The notes under the pieces are model-generated. The model was not told the DNA's origin. It did no database searches and worked only from the letters and a program-made list of their open reading frames with translations. A stretch of DNA of 64,000 bases from Anthopleura xanthogrammica (Eukaryota; Cnidaria; Anthozoa; Actiniaria; Actiniidae): contig OZ025212.1 in the NCBI GenBank assembly GCA_964019055.1, positions 4,959,766 to 5,023,765 on the forward strand, in the 5' to 3' direction. Shown piece after piece: positions 59,276 to 64,000 of the stretch. How positions within the stretch are numbered: the first letter of the stretch is position 1; each line of letters opens with the position of its first letter. The translations under genes were made by a program, and so were the position numbers.

Positions 59276-61344
59276 ATGATATATATTGTAGCTGTGCTAG
59301 TGGTCTTTGTCTCTTCATTTGGTTATTACTTCTGGTATCATCAAGATGCAGATTTGACTCTTCTCTTTTACTCGAAGTTCGGTCGTGAACCATGTTCTGT
59401 TCTTGGTGGTAAAGTAGTGTGGATTACAGGAGCTTCTAGTGGGATTGGCGAACACTTAGTTTATGAATTAGCTAAATGTGGATGTAAACTGGTTCTTTCT
59501 GCTCGAAGGAAACACGAACTGGAGAGAGTCAGAGATAAGTGTGCAGGTAAGTCCTAATATATGTACTCGTGAATGATCATCTTTTGTCTCGCAAGTTTTT
59601 GCATGGTGCAAGTGAAGTGTTACTAAATAAATATCGAAAATATATACTGGAGAGTCCGAGATAAATGTGCAGGTAAGCAGTGTAGTGTCACAAATTGTCG
59701 TTATAATATCACATTAAATCATACTCTTCATATCTCTTGGATAGTCGTGTCGTCGCACAGCACTGTATACGTATACGAATCAAACGCCCGATATGGCAAA
59801 CTCGTGGATATACGACGTGGACATATAACAAGATCATTTCCCTAAACAGCGTTGCGTTATGTGTTTTTCGTTCAATTTATTTAATTACTTATTTAATGTG
59901 TAAAAAGAAGTCTAAATATAAATGAATGGTTATTCGCAGAAAAGTACCCGTCTTTTGACAAAGAGAAAGACGTCCTGATTCTACCGCTGGATGTGACCAA
60001 ATTCTCGACTCACACAGAACTGACAAGCCAGGTGATAGAACGTTTTGGAAAGGTGAGAACTTGCCGTTAGCATTTAATCATGTTCAAATTTGCAAGACTT
60101 AGAATTATTAATATTGAGATGCTTTATCAGATGACAATTTTTTTTGCTCAGTAATACACCCTAATCATTGATCCGGGACATTGTCATTCTCCTCGCTTGG
60201 CGTCATACACGCGATATTCGAAAAGGGTCTATTAGATTAAAATTAAAAACTCTACCCAGTTCCTTGCTCGTTCTAAAGTGGCCAATTGATTTGTCATAGA
60301 TTGATGTCCTGGTGAACAACGCTGGAATTACTCAGGCATTTTTAGTAGAAGAAGGTTCATTTGAAGTCGAGAAAAGCCTGCTGGACCTCAATCTGCTTGG
60401 GCCTATTTCATTGACCAAAGCTGTTCTTCCTCACATGTTAAAGAGAAAAGAAGGGCAGATCGTCGTTGTTAGCAGTTCCTTGGGAAAACTCGGTAGGGAA
60501 GGAAGTTTCATGGATGATATGCCAAAAACTTTGTGAGCCAAAATTTGCGCTCATTATAGTGATTTTGATATAACGAACATGCTGTATGTACTCTTGCTTT
60601 TGACCTTTTTATTATCATGTCTTTATATGATTTTATTAGTTGTGCCGAAGATCATGCAACATGCTTCCGCGGCTGTTTTTCAAACTTAAAAAATAATGCT
60701 TATTATTACCTGCAAATCATATATTGATTTTAATTGTGTTTCTTTCTTTTTTTCGATTTCAGGATCTCCTCGATTAGCTGCGTACGCTGCCAGCAAATTT
60801 GCCCTACTGGTCAGTGTACATCGCGGGTGCTGTGCTTGATCTACCGAGCAAACTATACTAGCCATTACCTAACACTCCATCTTTGTTTCTTTACAGGGAT
60901 ATTTTGGCACCCTTCGTCTTGAAACATCAAGTCGCAATATTAAAGTTTTAACTACTATTACTGGCCCTATCGTAACTCGTGACGGAACTGGAAATGCCTT
61001 CACAGACAAGCTCAATGTTGTAAGCGGTCCTGTTCTTTTCTTTTTTCCCTTTCAGCCGAGCAGAAGGACCAGTTTTGTTATTGTTTTCCATTAATTAACT
61101 CATCTTTAAATCGCAAAACATTTTGATATATATATTTTTATTTTCTCTGGCCTTCAAGGAAACGTCTGGCCACAATCCCGCAGAGGAAATAAAGTCTAAA
61201 ATAAAATTTTTGAGCCCAAGCCGTCATGCGTACCTTATGATGGTTGCCATGGCGAACAATCTGAAAGAAACATGGCCTGCTACCCAACCTTTCCTCATTT
61301 ACACCTATATGGCGCAGTACATGCCTTCTTTCTTCATGTGGTAA
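59276..61344 (+). CDS. DHRS7: DHRS7-like short-chain dehydrogenase/reductase, copy 4
   Basis: Exons 59276-59546, 59940-60052, 60300-60492, 60763-60809, 60897-61019 and 61159-61344 (933 nt, 310 residues plus TAA). It starts [22 protein letters not shown] and YAASK are present, but the predicted catalytic region reads [11 protein letters not shown]. Exon 5 is one codon longer than in the other copies (IVTRDGTGN). The ancestral last-exon acceptor (CCTTAG before ACCCTCAAG) is deleted. The next AG (TTCAAG before GAAACG) is in phase and would drop three residues (Thr-Leu-Lys), and an extra codon follows shortly after. This exon start is therefore inferred. It is the shortest of the four genes and has the smallest introns. 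Confidence 0.85.
59648..59700 (+). pseudogene. Extra copy of the exon 1 end and donor in intron 1 of DHRS7 copy 4
   Basis: CTGGAGAGTCCGAGATAAAT then GTGCAGGTAAGCAGTGTAGT repeats the end of exon 1 plus the start of intron 1 as found in copies 1 and 2. The true exon 1 ends about 100 bp upstream with a different intron start (GTAAGTCCTAAT). Confidence 0.8.
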
Positions 61345-61441
61345 GAATTGTTTATCTTAACAACAGTGGCAAAGGAAGGGGGAAGAATGGGGACCGCTCC
61401 CCTCCCCCCTCCACACAAAGTTTGACTCGGCACCGAAATTT

Positions 61442-61614
61442 CATTTAAGTGCCTATACCACCTCTGACAATATTCTCAGTATTGATTGAACATGAGGTGA
61501 GCTGTTCAGTGACGAAAAAAAATTATACAGTTTGAGTGATGCATCTTGAAGTTATAAAGGTTTTTTCTCGTCATATGCTAATGACTGTGACGTCAAAATA
61601 GTCCTCATTAAATA

Positions 61615-61652
<38 letters not shown>

Positions 61653-62829
61653 GGATGTGTCTATTTTGACGGTAAAGTGCTCAATAGATTGACATGTAGA
61701 GCGTTATAGATTATAGATTGTAGATAGATCAAAGACAAGACATAACTTTTGCTGTTACTCGGAGTTTCACGCTTACGCGATCTTCAGACAGTCTTTAATA
61801 AAGAATGATCCATACTGTAGTCTATATATACCTGAGGCGCTATAATCTATAATTGGAGTATTGTTATGTATTTACAATAGTGTTATTGTTCTATCAAGGT
61901 GCGATAATTTATGTTATCCGGCTTAAGTAATATTTGTTTTCGTGGCGGCATTTTGAAATAAGTTCTGATCTTTTGTTGAGAAGGTTGGCTTTATCTGCTT
62001 TAATAATGTTCAATTTTTCTGCTAAGCAGAGATTGCATTTCTTAGAAATATTATTGTAGGCTTTTGCTGAGGTGATGATTGACCATTTGATGTGGTAAAT
62101 TTTCTTGTTGTCTTGAAGTGTCCAGATGTGTTTTGATAGTTCAGTGCTGTTGGCGTATTTTCTGTTTCGGAAAGATAGCTTGTGTTGCGTATACCGTTGT
62201 TTAAATGTTCCTTCTGTTAGTCCGATGTAGTTCTTTGCGGGTATGTCGTCTTCTGTGGTTACTCGTGCGTTGTACACTATGCTGGTTGTGAGGCAGTTGT
62301 TTTCTAGTGGGCATTGGTCTTTTTTTCGGCAGTTGCAGTCGTTCTGTGAAGAGGTTGCGGGGCTGTTGTTAGTTATTTTCTTGTTGTGTTTGTTGATTAT
62401 GCTTGTCATATTTTCCATGCAACTGTAGCTGACTTTAACGTTGTTCTTGTTGAAGATGCAGTGGAACTTGTGATTTTTAGGGAAGTGCTTCTGAATAAGG
62501 TTAAGGAAGGTTTTTCCTACGTTAGTTTTTGTTTTTACACGTTTTTGCTGAATGGAGGGTTAAACCATATAATATTTCTCTTTCTGTTTCTTCTTTGTGG
62601 TGCAGATGTGTTATGGTTATTGTATGTGAGGGTTTCTGTGAATCCGCTGTTTTTTAGTGCTGTTTCGTAGAGTGGCTTAGCTGCGTTGAATGCTTAACCC
62701 TCCATTCAGCAAAAACGTACAAACTAACGTAGGAAAAACCTTCCTTAACCTTATTCAGAAGCACTTCCCTAAAAATCACAAGTAACAGCAAAAGTTATGT
62801 CTTGTCTTTGATCTATCTACAATCTATAA

Positions 62830-62866
<37 letters not shown>

Positions 62867-63054
62867 GAATAATAACATAAATATAAAAATATACAAAGAC
62901 GTCACCGTCATTAGCATACAACGAGAAAAAAACCTTTATAATTTCAAGACGCATCACTCAAACAATATGCCTTTTTTTGGTCACTGATGAGCGGCTCATC
63001 TCATGTAGAATCTATAATGAAAATATAGTCAGAGGTGGTATAGGCAGTTAAATG
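61442..63054. mobile_element. Foldback element with 155-bp inverted repeats enclosing a Penelope-like fragment
   Basis: The outer arms (61442-61594, starting CATTTAAGTGCCTATACCAC; 62898-63054, ending GTGGTATAGGCAGTTAAATG) pair. (AT)n runs sit inside each arm at about 61616-61650 and 62834-62862. An inner pair (61706-61758 and 62781-62835, core GACAAGACATAACTTTTGCT) follows. A third inverted pair (about 62455-62575 and 62693-62780) is an inverted partial copy of the Penelope-like sequence. Confidence 0.8.
61909..62418 (-). pseudogene. Penelope-like element, C-terminal GIY-YIG endonuclease fragment
   Basis: A 169-codon minus-strand frame. A Cys-rich motif CNCRKKDQCPLENNC is followed by VYNARVTTEDD, then KNYIGLTEGTFKQRYTQHK and STELSKHIW. 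The order Zn-finger-like CxC...C...C, then the GIY-YIG core with Arg and His, is typical of EN-containing Penelope-like retroelements. The reverse-transcriptase part is absent, replaced upstream by an inverted partial copy, so this is a truncated relic. It may still be read-through open because it is young. Confidence 0.8.
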
Positions 63055-64000
63055 CATGCGGGCCACCTGTGGATATGACGGAAAAGGGGTATTAATATTG
63101 CCCCAGCCCACCCCACCCCAATGATTGAGACCTCGCTACGCCTCTGCTTTACAGCGACGGAAAAAGGTATTTGGTTAGGTTGTCTATCTCTCTCTTTTTG
63201 AACTGGAGCTTCAGGGCATAAGGAGATTAAGGCTCGGGCAGACTAAGGACACATAAAAAATAGTACTCTTTAACACACTGGGGTCTAGGATATTGGGGCT
63301 TTGGGCTACAAAGACATTGGGACATGAGGGCATTTGTACATTGGTGGCAAAGACATTGGGACACGGGAGAATAATCTTGGGTATTCCAACACTGAGGCAC
63401 GAGGGTATGTGCTCATGTATTGGTACAAGAAGGAACTGGAATACTGGAAGTATTTGGGATATTCAAACACATCAACACCGAACATGGGGACAATCTTGGT
63501 TGTCATATATTTAATTATCCATTTTATTTACTTATTTAGTTGTGTTTTCTGTTGTGTTCTAGGCTTCAGGAAAAGACCGCGAGCTTGTGAGCTGTGCGTT
63601 AGGATGACAACTAAACTCGCGCAGACAATAAATTTTCAACATTCATGTCATAATTTTTATTCAGTTATTGACCGAAAATATCAAATTCTCCTCCACCTTT
63701 CTTTCGTTCATTTCAGAAGAGAACACTTTTCATAATTTAAAAGGGATGTAATTCAATGTAATGGAGCCTCAACTAAAATTAAAACTTTATTTGCGTGAAC
63801 ACTTCAATTTTTCATTCTTTTAACTGGGACCCACCCCTCCCTCCCTCCCTCCCTCCCTCCCTCCCTCCCTCCCTCCCTCGCTCTTTCGCCCGGCCCTTCA
63901 AGGGAAGGGGGGACACGGTAAGGTGCACCTCATAAAATCTTCTCGATTTAGGGATCTTTAGCCTAGCACTTTTCTTTGCTTCGTCGTCAGTCTTTCTTAT

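Larger units (their letters stand above)
61345..64000. other. Region downstream of DHRS7 copy 4
   Basis: After a flank shared with copy 2 (GGGGACCGCTCCCC at 61389) it holds a foldback element with a Penelope-like fragment (61442-63054), degenerate GACATTGGGACA repeats (63240-63440) and a conserved acceptor-like site at 63561. A (CCCT)n run follows at about 63833-63878. The last 500 bp match 43020-43410, downstream of copy 1, suggesting that the array continues past the window. Confidence 0.65.

Noticed and set aside
62243..62670. Plus-strand frames of 61 and 94 codons
   Set aside because: They are antisense to the Penelope-like fragment and its inverted partial copy.

Overview
The window is eukaryotic nuclear DNA from an animal. 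Genes are split by GT/AG introns, the DNA is AT-rich and it is full of transposon relics. The protein families (PACS sorting adaptor, type II membrane M28 glutamate carboxypeptidase, DHRS7 reductase) are metazoan. The tRNA-derived SINEs, Penelope-like GIY-YIG fragment and many foldback elements fit an invertebrate, most likely an anthozoan cnidarian such as a coral. That placement is inference; no marker gene settles it.

Layout. (1) 1-339: a 39-bp minisatellite cut by the window edge. (2) 2266-16039, minus: one PACS gene that I could assemble completely as 24 coding exons (881 codons in unbroken phase), with several MITE-like hairpins and SINEs in its introns. (3) 18053-26492 and 27114-35977, minus: two head-to-tail copies of a glutamate carboxypeptidase II (FOLH1/NAALAD2-type) gene, each 16 coding exons and 749 codons, on a duplicated unit of about 9 kb. 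(4) 37596-61344, plus: four tandem DHRS7-like short-chain dehydrogenase genes, each of six coding exons, separated by repeat-rich spacers.

The genes do not form a pathway that I can see; the tandem families reflect local duplication. The paralogues give in-window empty sites, so several insertions can be dated against the duplications. A 1,679-bp element made of head-to-head 20-bp arrays sits in the second carboxypeptidase copy with a perfect 8-bp target duplication. A 2,435-bp element of similar architecture (21-bp arrays, 6-bp target duplication) is nested in a Tc1/mariner-like element (TA duplication) in DHRS7 copy 2. The best candidate for something under-described is this class of transposon whose terminal inverted repeats are long tandem arrays. 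A smaller MITE present in both carboxypeptidase copies shows a terminal-repeat unit amplified from two to four copies, which could be the same process at an early stage.

DHRS7 copy 1 carries a recombination scar: it has a copy-2-like partial exon 6 followed by a complete copy-3-like exon 6. Copy 4 has lost the ancestral last-exon acceptor but gained a usable one three codons downstream.
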